Of a stretch of DNA of 64,000 nucleotides, positions 32,601-46,700 are shown in pieces. Source of the stretch: Litoditis marina (lineage: Eukaryota; Nematoda; Chromadorea; Rhabditida; Rhabditidae); NCBI GenBank assembly GCA_964036275.1, contig OZ038436.1:22223904-22287903 (forward strand), in the 5' to 3' direction. The notes below the pieces were generated by a model. The model searched no databases. It worked only from the letters and a program-made list of their open reading frames with translations, and had not been told where the DNA came from. Every line of letters starts with the position of its first letter. The first letter of the stretch is position 1. The position numbers were made by a program, and so were the translations under genes.

Positions 32601-35600
32601 ACCTCTCACGGAGCAAATGATTTCCCAATAACACACAGTTTGGTCATATCTCACCGGCACACTATGTCCGCGAATGTCATTTGGTTTAGTTTGTTCATCG
32701 GTGAATCTCCCAATGCGGGGTCCGATCAGCCAGGCTGCGGCAATCGCGATAATTCCTCCGCAGACGTGCACCATGCCGGCACCAGCGAAATCCTGAACAC
32801 AAGTTATTAAATGAATATGAATTCATGAAAAAGTGGGGGCCCAACGACTGTGAGATTTGTCTTCTGCTGTGCGCCCCTTAGACAACTACTCTCAAATGGA
32901 GCAGCTACTGCTACAAAAACCGAAAAATACTCATGTATAACTGTTAATTACAAACATACAAAAGTCGTAAAATATTTTTTCAAACCTGTAAACTAGAATC
33001 TGTAAATAACCGAAAAATACTAATATACTCAAGTATAACTGTTCATTACAAACATACAAAAGTCGTAAAATATTTTCTCAAACCTGTAAACTAGAATCTA
33101 CAAGTCACAGCTGCGAAAGAGAGAGAGAGCAACTGTTGAATAATATGCCAAACGTTATAGCACCTAGAATTAAAGTAATGATCAAAAACACCAACCATTG
33201 TGCACAAAACCAGGAACTCTATAATTGACTACGTTGAATTAACATCTGTGATTTGTATATTCTAGTTTACAGGTTTGAGAAAATATTTTACGACTTTTGT
33301 ATGTTTGTAATGAACAGTTATACTTGAGTATATTAGTATTTTTCGGTTATTTACAGATTCTAGTTTACAGGTTTGAAAAAATATTTTACGACTTTTGTAT
33401 GTTTGTAATTAACAGTTATACATGAGTATTTTTCGGTTTTTGTAGCAGTAGCTGCTCCATTTGAGAGTAGTTGTCTAAGGGGCGCACAGCAGAAGACAAA
33501 TCTCACAGTCGTTGGGCCCCCACTTTTTCATGAATTTTTCTCTTTTTGTTTACATGCCGTAGGTATGTAGAGAAGTGGTTTGATCTGTACGGTGCAGATG
33601 TTTTCTTAATGAACCACTTGCCGAGTATTACTATCATTTGAGAAAAATATGACGTCAACATTGCAGTTCTAAAAACTTACTTTCTGCCCTCTGCCCTTCA
33701 GAATCCCAGAATACGTCATGTTTGAATGAAGTTTCATCGTAAATTGACCATTTCTAAGAAACTTTCAGCATTCGAAAACATATTTCACGTCAATTTTTTG
33801 AGAGTTGACGTCATCTGGCCTTCTGATTTCCAGAATAAGTCATATTTACATAAAGTTTTGTCGTTAATATACCATTTTTAAGATATTTTCAGCATTTGAA
33901 AATATATGTGACGTCAACTTTGCACTTTTCAAAATCGACTTCATCTGGTCTCCAGAATCCCAGAATACATCACTCTCAGATTGAGTTTCACCGTTAATTG
34001 ACCCTTTCTAAGATATTACCATCTTTTAAAAATATATGTGACGTCAACTTTGCACTTTTCAAAATCGACGTCATCTGGTCTCCAGAATCCCAGAATAAAT
34101 CACTCTCAGATTGAGTTTCACCGTTAATTGACCCTTTCTAAGATATTACCATCGTTTAAAAATATATGTGACGTCAACTTTGCACTTTTCAAAATCGACG
34201 TCATCTGGTCTCCAGAATCCCAGAATAAATCACTCTCAGATTGAGTTTCACCGTTAATTGACCCTTTCTAAGATATTACCATCGTTTAAAAATATATGTG
34301 ACGTCAACTTTGCACTTTTCAAAATCGACGTCATCTGGTCTCCAGAATCCCAGAATACATCACTCTCAGATTGAGTTTCACCGTTAATTGACCTTTTGTA
34401 AGATATTACCATCGTTTAAAAATATATGTGACGTCAACTTTGCACTTTTCAAAATCGACGTCATCTGGTCTCCAGAATCCCAGAATACATCACTCTAAGA
34501 TTGAGTTTCACCGTTAATCGACCCTTTCTAAGATATTACCATCGTTTAAAAATATATGTGACGTCAACTTTGCACTTTTCAAAAATGACGTCATCTGGTC
34601 TCCGGAATCCCAGAATACATCACTCTCAGATTGAGTTTCACCGTTAATTGACCCTTTCTAAGATATTACTATCGTTTGAAAATATATGTGACGTCAACTT
34701 TGCACTTTTCAAAATCGACGTCATCTGGTCTCCAGAATCCCAGAATAAATCACTCTCAGATTGAGTTTCACCGTTAATTGACCCTTTCTAAGATATTACC
34801 ATCGTTTAAAAATATATGTGACGTCAACTTTGCACTTTTCAAAAATGACGTCATCTGGTCTCCAGAATCTCAGAATACGTCACTTTTAGATTGAGTTTCT
34901 CCGTTGATTGACCCTTTCTAAGATATTATCATCATTTGAAAATATATGTGACGTCAACTTTGCACTTTTCAAAAATGACGTCATCCGGTCTCCAGAATCC
35001 TGAAGGACGTCAGGAATAGAATACTTCATACTCAAATAAAAGTCACGATGGCATCATATTTCAATTTTCGAGCAAATCGGTAAATGTTACTCTAAGTTAC
35101 AATACAGTTTGAGTTGTCGACCGGACAGAGAGAGTGAGAGAGCGTGCTAAATGGAGAGACGCAGACACGTTCCGAAAAATGTCTATAACTTTGAGTAAAA
35201 CAATTTTTTCTTGAATTTTTTTTGCTCCGCGAGTGTTTGAGTAGGTATCACATGTCTTCCACAATTTTCAACGAATTCGGTTGAGTAGAAACTCTTGAAC
35301 TGGGTTTACTTTTCTTGTCACTTTGTTTTGTTTTCAACTTTGTTTTGCGAATTTCAGTCTTTTTGAGGAGAAACTAAAAAAACGGAAGCGCGCATTAGCC
35401 GGACCAAAGACAAATCTCGCACAGCGCTTCGCGCTGCGCGCGATATGAAACTATTATGAGAATGAATTCGAGTATGAAAATATGATTATCAATGTTAATT
35501 ATGAATACAACTATGAACTTGAGGTATAAAAGTTATGACGTCGCCAAAACAAATGAAACGAAATACTGTACTTCTCTATTCCTGATGTTGAGATTTGTTT

Positions 35601-37340
35601 CTCGTATGCGAATATTTCTAATGAGAACGGCTTCTTGTACAGCCTTCAGTTTAAAGACTGTACGGTCTGTCTACATTTAAAGAACTCTCTATTGTTTCTT
35701 ATATTGAAACGATCTACTCACCCAGTACACGAGTCCCATTGGCCCATTCTTCATCCACCCGTAGTCGGTCCAGCCCCAGTGGGTGAGAATCGGGTACACG
35801 AATGCTGAATGGAACTTATTTATCTTGTTGGGAAGGGTATTGTGAACTTCTGTGACGGTATGCAGGTGTTGAAACCTCCGTATGTACCTTCCAACTATCT
35901 CGTTTTAAAACATCAAAGCCGGGATTCCTGTTGAACAGCATAATAATAATATTCTGGGGAATCATTATATGTTTAGGGTTTTTTAATTGTAGAAGCGTTG
36001 TTGTTTTTGTACAAACTTCAGGAAGTTATCACAAAATTTATCACACTTTCAAGGTCTCTTTCTCGGAACTTACTGGAAATGACGATACAGTACACCACGT
36101 AGCAGACTATTTCGCATCTCTCCGCCACAGCCCCGCCCACTATTGTTGTCGCCGTCGCCGCGAAACAGTATTGGAAGAAAAATCTGGAAACGACTGAGTT
36201 ACTAAACTGAAAAAAAGATTATTTTCCATATTTTATATTTTCGTCAAGTACCTACATAACGTGAATACATATTCGAACTGTATGAACAGTACCAGTACTT
36301 CAAGCCATCTAAGGGCTTCTACGTTTCTAGTATATATTTAACTTTTCTGTTTCGAGTACTTCCATAAGATTATTAATGTTTCTATATCTTAATGAAACAA
36401 ACAGAACATCAATTCACCTTGGGAACTCTGTGAAATTGCTGAGAAGAAAGTTCCCCTGTCCAATGAACAGACCCAATGTCTCATTGTAAACGGGACCGTA
36501 GGCCAGACCCCAACCCAGGATCCAGTAACCGATTGCAGAGAAACCTGAGCAAGTTTGAAATATTATTCGACATGTACTTTTTATTAGGAGAGTCCGGTAT
36601 TATTCAAGATCAGACTAGTTAGTATTGGATGTATTACAAACGAGATGCCGCGCTGTATTTCAAACTGTGATATGTTTAGTTGCAATAAATTCCCCTTCGC
36701 CAAAAAAGTTATATGTTTGCTAAGCTAAGTAGATATCAGAGAGTTATTGTTGCATATAGTCTGTGTTTTGTGCTATCGGAGAACGGAAGTTATTTTTCAA
36801 TCACGTGGAAAACGGGATGTTCGGCTTCCTTTCTGTAGCACATATAAAACCCACATGGATCGAGCATGTTCTTGAATATGATGTTGGTTGTGTTCTTACT
36901 TCGCACAGCTCCCGCTTCGAGAAAAGCGAAGCCACACTGCATCACTGAAGTTGAAAAATTATCATGTGTTGTTAACAGTACATTCTTTTCCCAGAAGAAA
37001 AGGTTCAACTTAATATTTTCCAAACATATTTGATGCGTTTTCTGATTTTTCTACTTCTCGGTCTCGGTTCAATTAGAATTAGTTCAAGTGAAGTAAACGA
37101 CGGATGAGATATTTACCATGTAAAGACACTCTTACGAAGTTCAAGTTTGCTGGAAAACTTGGTTAAAGTTAATTGAACCTTCTTGAGGTTGAAAACCCTC
37201 CCTTACAACTCACAAATGATGATGAGTGACATGGAGCAGAGGAAGAAGGCGTCTGCATTCTCGTCGCTTTCTTTCTTGTAGACAGCGAACTGACTTTGGA
37301 GAGCTGCCAGTTGGCTGGCCAATTCGGTAGCGTTCGCCAT
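29637..37340 (-). CDS. amt-3: Ammonium transporter (Amt family, amt-3-like)
   Basis: This is an integral membrane channel/transporter for ammonium. Exons on the minus strand are 37340-37214, 36944-36855, 36544-36418, 36183-36074, 35804-35722, 32792-32655, 32411-32348, 32058-31903, 31579-31471, 31074-30921, 30559-30473, 30216-30069 and 29848-29637. All junctions are in phase and give 534 residues. If 29769-29659 is also spliced out, which keeps frame and stop, the length is 497. Family marks: [11 protein letters not shown] in exon 2, the pore histidine segment LTHWGW in exon 5, the Amt signature [14 protein letters not shown] in exon 6, and the second pore histidine in [11 protein letters not shown] in exon 10. 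Multiple hydrophobic helices run throughout, and the cytoplasmic tail carries [20 protein letters not shown] lies 7 bases before the ATG as a possible spliced-leader site. A broken tandem copy lies at 2.7-12.8 kb. The assignment to amt-3 rather than another worm Amt rests on recalled synteny. Confidence 0.9.
32821..33535. repeat. Long hairpin, 290-bp arms
   Basis: The left arm (32821-33110) and right arm (33246-33535) are near-perfect reverse complements separated by 135 bp. The tips read ATTCATGAAAAAGTGGGGG and its inverse. It lies in the fifth intron of the ammonium-transporter gene, so the pre-mRNA would contain a long double-stranded stem. It resembles a foldback/MITE-type element with no coding capacity. 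Confidence 0.9.
33636..35005. repeat. 130-bp minisatellite with TGACGTCA motifs
   Basis: The string ATATATGTGACGTCAACTTTGCAC recurs with an exact 130-bp spacing. GTGACGTCAA begins at 33908, 34038, 34168, 34298, 34428, 34558, 34688, 34818 and 34948, and two more diverged units lie upstream at about 33650 and 33785. Each unit has TGACGTCA, plus a second GACGTCAT about 27 bp further on. It lies in the fifth intron of the ammonium-transporter gene. Confidence 0.95.
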
Positions 37341-40300
37341 TCAGCGGCTGGAAAGAATGGCCTATCGCGAAATGGTTGAAGGACAACTTTTTCGACGGAA
37401 CGCATCGAGAATCGAATAGATCACGTGAAAGAAGAACTGACGGTGAATGGAAGATAAAAGTGTAATACAGGGTTCATCTAGAAAAAGTAGACAGACACCA
37501 CCATTTCTTTTTGTGATGTTGGGTTGTAGGCATTCCTTGCTGATGGTCGGTTCAGAACTCAAACTTCCAATTTGACCAAATATTGTGGGAAATAGCCTGC
37601 GTTACATGTAATTTTTCCGGTGTTTCGCGTTCTGGTTTCGACGGGTAGATCGGTTAAAAGTACGTACTCATAAACTTTATATTAAGAAAGAACATAACTA
37701 ATTGCGCTCGACGAAAACTTCTAGGTTCAGTTAGAATATTTTAACCAGCAAACTCAGCGGTCGAATATGTGATTCGAGCTCGATCAAATTTGGTTCAGCT
37801 CAAACAGAGTCAACAAAAATTACTTTCCCCCATTTCTACTAGGAAGAGGACTATCCCGCGATTTCCCGAAAATTACTCTCCGGCTTCGCCAATAGAGAAG
37901 TGGCCAATCCGTCTTCCACTAGCAATCTGCTTCTTAGTAATGCTATAGTTCGTTTCATTCCCACTGAGACCCATTGGCATCGTGCCAAGATTTTCGGATG
38001 ACCATTTTTTAGAAAAAAAATTACGTCCAAAAAAATTGAAAATTCTTATGAAACTGGACAACCGCTAACCGAGATTAGCAGATATTTGAAAAACTTCAAA
38101 GTGGTGAGAAATGGTCTGGAATATTCATTGGCACGCGGCCAAGTCTCAGTAGGAATGACCGGAACTATATCAGATGTGCACTTCTCTGTTGTCGACAAAG
38201 TTATTTGGTCTGAAGTACACCCCGAGACAACGATCCCATCCTGCGTCTCTTGTTTTGCTTCATATTCCGCTAGACCTCTATCCGGAAGGGATGTTAGAGC
38301 AGAGAAATAGCGCATGTTCGGGGAAACGCAGGTAGGGAACGGCCTCGGTGTTCCGCATTTCTACTACACTGCGTGCCGACTTGAACAACAACACCTCCAC
38401 CTTGCATGTGAGACTCGAACCTCAAAAGTTAGAGGCGCGGACGCTAACCACTTTACCAACTGGGCTAATAGCAATGTCGTGGACTAATCGTATATATGTG
38501 TACTTACACAGCACAAAGTGAGATATACAGTATACCTCGTCTTTTGTTAGGCGACAAATATACCACAGTTTTATGGGGAATAGAGCGTCGACTGATGGAG
38601 TTTAGAAAGGTGACACAAATTGGTCTTCGCGACCACAAAATGATCGGTATCGGGTGAAAACAGTGAGACGGAGCGCCATTTATTACACTCTAATCAATCA
38701 GAGAACTAAAAGTAAAACAACTACTGGCATTTAGAAATGGAGACGATAACAACCAGTTCGCATTCGATTTCCAGGGATCTCGATCGGTGAAGTTGTGTCA
38801 AAACATGCAATTATAGATATACTCATTTTCACCCGTCCCTAGCCACTTACAGTACCCGGTCGAATATTCAGTTGACTAGTCTGTATTCAAAACACTGACC
38901 AATCTCAGTTTTTGTTCTGAAAGTTTGAAATATAAGGAATAGACCACAAAATAACAAAGCGGCGGCGGAGTCGAAAAGTTTTTGAAGAAATTTTAGATGT
39001 TCCGTCAACTGCCTCGAAGGGTCCTCTCCAAGTAGAGCAGACTATAAAGTGTTTCAGATCATCACCTTGACGCTTCAACTTTTTTCAGCGAGTATGCAAA
39101 CGGAAAACTGGAAAATTCAGGTCCAAATGCTCGAATTCCGACCGTTAAAGAAGGACGATTATGTGGTACAATCCGAACGCTTCAGTCCTTTAAACTGCAA
39201 TGCATTTTTCAATTGCAGTGTAAAGGACCGTTGACACGGGATTGGTTCACATAATCGACCTGCTTGAAGCCGCGGTATCGAACTACAAACACAGCGGGAG
39301 AAACAAGTCGTATGAAAAAAATGCTTTGAAAAAATCGAACCTTATCGTATACTCATCTTTTTAGATAGTGAGATAGGTGGTTTGATTATCACTGACCAAG
39401 ATGTAACTAGGTATTTTTTTTACCAACGTTCTTATCAATCAGTCGGAAAATGATCAAACACACATTAGTCACACATAGACTAGCTCAAGAGTTTGACGGA
39501 CAACTTTTACATTTATTCAATGTTTTTGAAATATTTTTTCTGGAGTATTGCATCCTTTTACAAGAAGTGTTTGGTGATTCTGCAAGGTAGTATTTTTTTC
39601 TTTCAATTTCACGAAACTCAAAATTCATACAAGAATCGGACTTCAAGGAACACTATGAATCTATCGAAATGACATTTTGATTATAGAAAACACATATTAC
39701 TTTCCATTAATCTGTCACCAACCGACGAAAACAAAATAATTAACTGAATAACTGGTTCATAACGGTTGTTGTTATACATCATAGTTTGTAACAGAAATAT
39801 AATGAAGTAATAAGAGAAGTAAGTTTTTCAACAATAGACTGACAGCTCTCAGATGTAGAGCAAATGTTACACTGAAAGGCAGTTTTCATTGATAAGAGCA
39901 ACTTGTGTACTTTCCACTTTACCAGTTTTTTTGGTCAGACTTTCTGTTAAACTTTTCTATATGGTATAGCATAATTCCATAATAATTGGTTGAACCAGCT
40001 AAGATCTCATGTGATAGAATAATAGAACAATAGTTTCTTCTCCCTACAAGTGAACAAAACGTGATCATTAAACACTTGAAGAACCGTGGTTTTCTAGGTT
40101 GTCAAGTACTTCGTACAGGAAATATAATGCACGATAAAAAAAGCAGTCCGAAATTTCAGGTTGCAAAGGCTCCCAGTTTTATCAGAATCTCCCGATTTCA
40201 CATGGTTCGTGGGTTCAAGAATGTTGTCAACCATACAAACATAGACAGGGTTCGCATTCGCCAAAAGTACGAATTCTTTCCTTCCAATCTCTATTATTCA

Positions 40301-40742
40301 AAGTTTAATTTCACGTCAGAAACGTCTTTTACAAAACACTAATAGATTTTTTGCTCCCCGATCTCCAGAACATAGCTAAGTTCGGGTTTAAGCGTTGTAT
40401 AGATTCGGCGATTTTTCTAAGTTTTATTTCAAGTCTATTTTATACTGCTCGTGAATCTAGAAAATGGTTTGTGTTCTTCAGTACATAAATGAATTCGAGT
40501 AGGAATATTTCATCAAATCATACATGATTCCTTTAAAAACAACTACATAACATAACATAAAACCTATGGAAACAAAGAAATGACAATCAATTCATTAATT
40601 ATCAGACCTATTATATACTTTGAACAAGGTATAAAATCAACAATTCTATAAAAGCTAAACACTAACTACAAAATTCAACAAATAATGAAGTGACTGTTCA
40701 AAGTCAATTTAAAGGAATGCGATTATCCCTGCAGGCACAAAT
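37341..40742. other. Intergenic region with repeat and tRNA-like remnants
   Basis: This is the upstream region of the ammonium transporter and the downstream region of atad-3. It contains a repeat piece at about 37942-38345 related to the 17.0-kb foldback, and a degenerate tRNA-like sequence at about 38402-38475. The remainder is AT-rich with no supported gene. The frames at 39049-39234 and 40061-40342 lack motifs. Confidence 0.45.
38402..38475 (-). pseudogene. Degenerate tRNA-like sequence
   Basis: On the minus strand there is an A-box-like TAGCCCAGTTGG and a B-box-like GGTTCGAGTCT at about tRNA spacing. The acceptor stem does not pair and the T-stem only pairs with a six-base loop. It is therefore a tRNA-derived remnant or SINE-like piece, not a functional tRNA. 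A fragment with the same CGCCTCTAACTTTT core occurs near 53118-53150. Confidence 0.5.
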
Positions 40743-43700
40743 TTACACTGGAGTCTCCCTCTTCTTCATGGTACCGAAGTTAACCTGTAGGAAACTGTCG
40801 GTTTAAACAAAAATCTGCAATATTGCACTATACCCCTAACCTTAACTAGTGGTGGAGGTCTGCTGGAGGTGCTGTACAATGCCCTATTTTGTGACAGGAC
40901 TAGGTTGTGCGCGATTGTACAACTTTCCTAAAAATCGAACTTTCCGCGCCAAATCGTTGAACTGGCAAAGTCTAAGTTGAACATACCTCCTTGTTTCTGG
41001 CAGCTAACTGTTCCTTCTCGAGCCATTCCATCTTGTGTTCATGTTGCTCATTGGCATCTGCCGTATTTCGGTCAATCATCTCAGCAGTCAAAATACCGTC
41101 CTCTGATGCATAAGCGGATGCCTGAATGGTTATGAATTTGCTATTTTAAATAAACAGAAGCAAATAGAAATGTAATACGACACACTGTTTCATCGAAAGT
41201 CTTCAAGCGTCAGACACTAATCTTTGAATTATTGAAGTTATCATTGATTAACTGACAGACCACGTCAGTTTCCCCACTTTTCAACAACCTTATATCCACT
41301 TATTAACCATTCCATTCGTAATCAGAAAATGTAATATATGCACGCACCTGCCATCCAATAACCAATTTGCTCAATTCACGTCCACTCATTCCTTCAGTTT
41401 TATCGGCGACCTCAGCACACTTGGCAACCCAATCGAAATCGGCTAGCTTGAGTCGCTGTCCTCGTGATCCTAAGATATTACAATACTGAATTATGCGAAA
41501 ATATGATTAGGTTTTTTTTAGTGCTCAGTAAGAGATGTAATGAATAGTTCCGAAGGCTTTCGCAATTTCCGGTCGGAAAACTTCTCGTATCATCTGTGCA
41601 TCAGTACAGCTTTTCTGCACAATAATTACAAATAACTGAAAATTCCATTCAAAAACGGAACGAACCACTAGTGGCGGGTTGTGCGATGTGTTGATCGAAG
41701 TACTGCAAAAGGATACGTTCACGCTCTGCTCTTCCAGGTAGAGTGAACTCAACAAGCTGATCCAAACTGAAAAACAAACATACTGAAGTGTTCATATTTC
41801 TGCGTATCCGAATCCAACCTACAATGCAAAAATACACTAAAGAAACCCGTTCTCTCAGCATTTCTGACAAGCAGTTCATGAATACTACAGAAATGTCTAG
41901 TATTATTGACACAAACACCTTCACCTACCGATCATTGACGGCCCAATCGAACTGTTCGGGCTGATTGGAGGCAACAACGAGCATGAAACGTCTGGATTGT
42001 TCACCGGTTCGGAACAAGAAAGCATTGAGGGCAGCACGAGTATCCTCAGACATTGCTTCCTGAAAGAACAATACGTATGAATCTACAGAGGACTTCTATG
42101 ACCTCTTAAGTCTAGAAGTATCTATGATAGTTAACGAATGCGATCATGATCATTAAACCAGTTGTTCCTTTGCTTGTTCGAGACTCGGAGTTGTTCCGGA
42201 TTACAAAATAGTTGTTCACAGAGCACAGATGTTATATTGTACGCGTGCGATAGCCAGTGCTACAATGAGGAATGTACGCTGTGAACTATACTGAAGAGGG
42301 AAAGGTGTACGAAAATGAATGATTGGCAAACCTTGGAACGTTTCTGCAAGAATGCGTCAGCTTCATCGATGAACACTACCAATCTGAAAACAACTTCTTT
42401 GGATGAATATATGACATCGAGAATGCTATAAGGAAGCATAACTGAAAATGTCTCCCTTGCTTCATTGAATCAAGCCATCGAGTTAGAAGTTAGAGGTCGT
42501 GCCTATATATGCGTATGAACAACGTTCACATATCTCATACAGCCTCAGATAGAATTGATTATAACAATAAGCCTATAATAAACGTACCCCTTTCTACTGC
42601 TCTGCGCCCAGTCGAACACCTTATGAATGGCGGAAACTCCGTCGCGTCCCATGGGAGCAATGTCACCTCCGGTCAAAACGGCATAATCCAGTCCACTGTG
42701 CTGGGCCAGACTCTTCGCAAACAGTGTTTTTCCAGTACCTGGTGGCCCATAGAACAACACATTTCGGAAGAGACCCTGCAAACATAGCCCATAGTCATAA
42801 ATTCAGAAATATTGCTGACACTTTCGGAATACTCTGTAGACCGTTATGAAATTTCTTCAATAGTATTCATCTTAACAGCAACTTTACCGTCATTGGCCTA
42901 ACTACATACAACAACACGTTGAGATATCTGACGCTGCCAAGTTATAACCTTATTCTCACCTTATTCCTCCTAGTATTCGAAGTGGTGATTGCGATGTCAC
43001 GAAGACGACGTTCCAGGCCAGGCTGAAAGAATAACATGTGATCGATTGAACAAAATGAAAGTTTATTCGTTCAACCAACACAATCAAAACTGCAAACCAT
43101 CCTAATTATAACTTGGCTACTTTCCGTTGTAACACGGCATAATATGCCGTGATATACGGCTGAACCAGCAACGGCCTGGATTTCATAAAATACATTAAGA
43201 ATATTGAGATTTGAAATTTAATAACTAGAGTTGAAATAAAATCAACTCACCGATAACACAACTCCTTTCAGAGGATCACTTTTCCCTCTGAACAACATCG
43301 AAACTGTCTTGATGGGATGTTTCAGAGTTTCCAAGGGGGTGACGCGAGAAGTCTCGCGAACCAATGAAGGTTTTCCCAGCCGAGCTTCAGCATATCGAGC
43401 CACAACACCTGAACAACGAACAGACCCGTTTAACCAGTTTGTTCGAACAGCTACATCATACATATGCTCGATGATCGTTAAGCTTACTCGTTTAGGTAGC
43501 TTACTGATATTATTATCACACGACTTCTCGCTACTCAATTTCAATTTTAGCTCTTTAAATGAAATCTCTCTACTAAGTCGATAATAAAAATATATTAATC
43601 AATGCAAAACAACCAACCGGTTCCTCTTTTGGCGGTGTACCATCCGATAGCTACAGCAGTGAGTCCACCGACCTGAACAAGCACAATGATTCAATAACCA

Positions 43701-46700
43701 GTAAGAAGGACAAACGGGCATTCACTGTTGGCATAAGAAAGACTTATTGAGAAATACAAATACAAGAGAAAAACTAACAGCAGCTGTTATTTTTGTACGG
43801 TCGTTCAAGAAGTCCTGCATTCCTGTACCAATAACCTGCCCAGCGGTCCTGAAATGAACGAAATAGAGAAAATCAACCACATCAACACTTAAAACCTCGA
43901 TGCGTATAATTGCAACCCATATATGCAGAACGAGATTATTCTTTCAACTTTCAAGCACACAAATAACACTGAAATCAAAAATAATACCAATACAACTCAC
44001 TTAATTTTTTCCACCACAGTTTTCCGGTTTTCTTCTTCGTGAAGACGTTGTTGTTCGAGATTAACATCTCTGAAAACAAATATATTGAAATAAATGTATG
44101 TTGTGTCAGGTGTCACACACTTTGCACAATGAAACTTTGATAAAAGTGAACTTTCACAAATTTGATTCAGTTATTTGGTTACTTTATCCGTGATACCGTG
44201 CGTAAAATGTGTTAAAACGAGTAATTATAAACTCAGAAACATACACCGCCAATATATTATGGAATAGGTCACGAACAATTAATGTGAAAAGTAAGGGTCG
44301 CTAGTTGACATTGACGAACTTCTTACCAAATAGGCAAAGGCAACATATAAGCAAAAAAACGCAGTTTTGGAGTCGCGGCTCGATAAAAATGGAGAGGTCG
44401 CGCGACCTCTCCAATTTGAGATCTTTGGCAGTGTATGCTCAGAAAGAAAATCCAGCACCACTGTTGGTGCGACCAATAGACGTAGAGCCAACATCACACC
44501 ACACAAGCGCTGACAGATTTCGAAATACGAATTATTTGAATGTTGGATTATTTTTGGTGCGATTACAGGAGTGACCACAACCACAAAATTTTTAAAGGGG
44601 AATTCGAATTTTCAATTGTACATACTATACTCGCTTTTCAACTTTACCAACCATACATCCAACATGAATCTCACCTGTTCTCTCTCGCAGCCTTAGCACG
44701 AGCTCGAGTTTCAGCGTCGATCTTCTCAAGTTCGTACTTGTGTTTCAGGGCAAGTTCGTGCTCGATCGTGGCTGAAACAAGTATGGAATCATACACCGCC
44801 AAATTCACTTATTTTAGGAGTGTATTAGGGGGCAGGGCCAGGGAGTGTATTTTGAAGGTGTCGCGACTCGAAAAAGAGAAAGGTGTCGCGAGATTTTATA
44901 GGATCAAAATACCCTTGGCAGTGTATGTATGGAAATACAACTGCCAGTTAACCTTCACACCAAAATATAGAGCAAGCATACTGTTAATCACATGACAATA
45001 TATGCAATACTTACACTTCCTGAGCTGCTCCTGCTTCTTGACACTTTCCTCTTGTTTCCTCAAGCTCTCCTCTTGCATGCGTGCCTTCATCGCCAACTCT
45101 TCTTCGGCTCTTTTACGCGACAGCTGATCTTGATAGTCAGCACGCTACAAGACAAAACATAAAATTAAGCTGAACGTATTTTACTTTCTCACAGTTTACA
45201 GTTAGAATCAGGCTACTGAGAAAATCTAAAGAACAACGCTCCAACACCTAATTTTCGCCAACATTACGCCCTATCAAAAATACTGAACACGAGAATGACC
45301 ATTTACGGGTCCCTAACTATAATTTCAAAACTTCATGCTCTACATACTCCTTGAAAACAAATAATTCAAGTGTGTTTTCAACTAACGTTATGTTGACATC
45401 TGTGCTTTGAAAATAAATAAAAAGAAGGCACATCAGTTGGAAAAAAACGAGAAAAAAGACATACTGCTCGAGCGTGCTTGGTCTCCTCAGTCAAAGTTTT
45501 CCTCCTCTCTTCCTCAGCCACTTTCATCTGATCAGATTTCATAGCTTGAATTTGAGCTTCAACTTGCTGAAAATATCCATATTGAAGATGAAGAACTCGA
45601 TGAAAGTATGAAACGAGTAGAAAAAACAAATTTGAAACACATATCTCTGCTGAAACTCAAAATAATACTACAATGGTATATGTAAAAATGCAAATTTAAC
45701 GTAACACTCAATCTGACCTTAGTCTGCTGCTCAACTTCCTTTTGCCGAGTAACCTCCTGCATCCGACTGAGCTCCAATGCCTCTTTGGCGTTGGGGAATT
45801 TTTCCAGATCTTTTGCCGCTTTAGCGGCTCTCTCGAGGGCGGTTGAATCGAATGAATATGCCATGCGTGAAGATTGTTGATCTTTTCCTGCAGATATTAA
45901 TTTTCCAGCCGTTCACAAAGTGAGCACTGATGGGTTTTTGTACGACATTAGCGGTGAGTAAGCAGAATATAGGCAAAAATCGCAGCTTTGGTAGGGTCGA
46001 CTCTCGAGCAAGATGGAGCGGTCGCGAGATGTCAAGACATTTATGAGACATATGAAGGAACCAGTAATGTGGTACCAACATTAGCGGAAACCGGATTCTA
46101 CACGAGCAATGATGTTACCCAATCAACAAATTTATTTTGAACTTACTATTATTTTGGAGCAAAATCCTCTTCACCGATACCTATGCATATTTTACTAGAA
46201 CGAATAATACGTTTACGGACAACTCGTCCCCGCGTTGCGTGCGACAACTCGTCCCCGAAGATGCGACAACTCGTCCTCAGCTCAAATTAGCTTGAAAGTT
46301 ACAAATTAAAATTGTGAATAGATTAAATTTCATACGAAAGGCTTTAGGCAACCTCAGAGATTGGAAAGAATTGAAAATAGCCAATGTAAATCATACTATG
46401 CTACAATTATCACAATTTTCATAAATTTGTCGTTTTCTCTCAAATAAGTGGCGCCTTGATCAATTTTTCGAATGTATTTATAGTCAATTTGTATTCAATA
46501 ACAAGCAGGAAACTTTACAAAGTGTAATTTCACTTTGAAACCTCGTTTTTAGCTTGTTTTGTGATAAAACATTGGGGACGAGTTGTCACATGATGGGGGA
46601 CGAGTTGTCGCACACGCGACGCGCGGGGACGAGTTGTCGCGGAATCGAATAATATATCGTATTACCTGGAGCTTGTCCTGGATTCTGTCCACCAGCACCA

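Noticed and set aside
34000..35000. Possible CRISPR-like array from regular spacing
   Set aside because: The whole 130-bp unit repeats with no unique spacers, the window is eukaryotic, and it is an ordinary minisatellite.
41525..41620. Minus-strand frame between ATAD3 exons 14 and 15
   Set aside because: Exons 14 and 15 join in phase without it, and the ATAD3 sequence is continuous across that junction.
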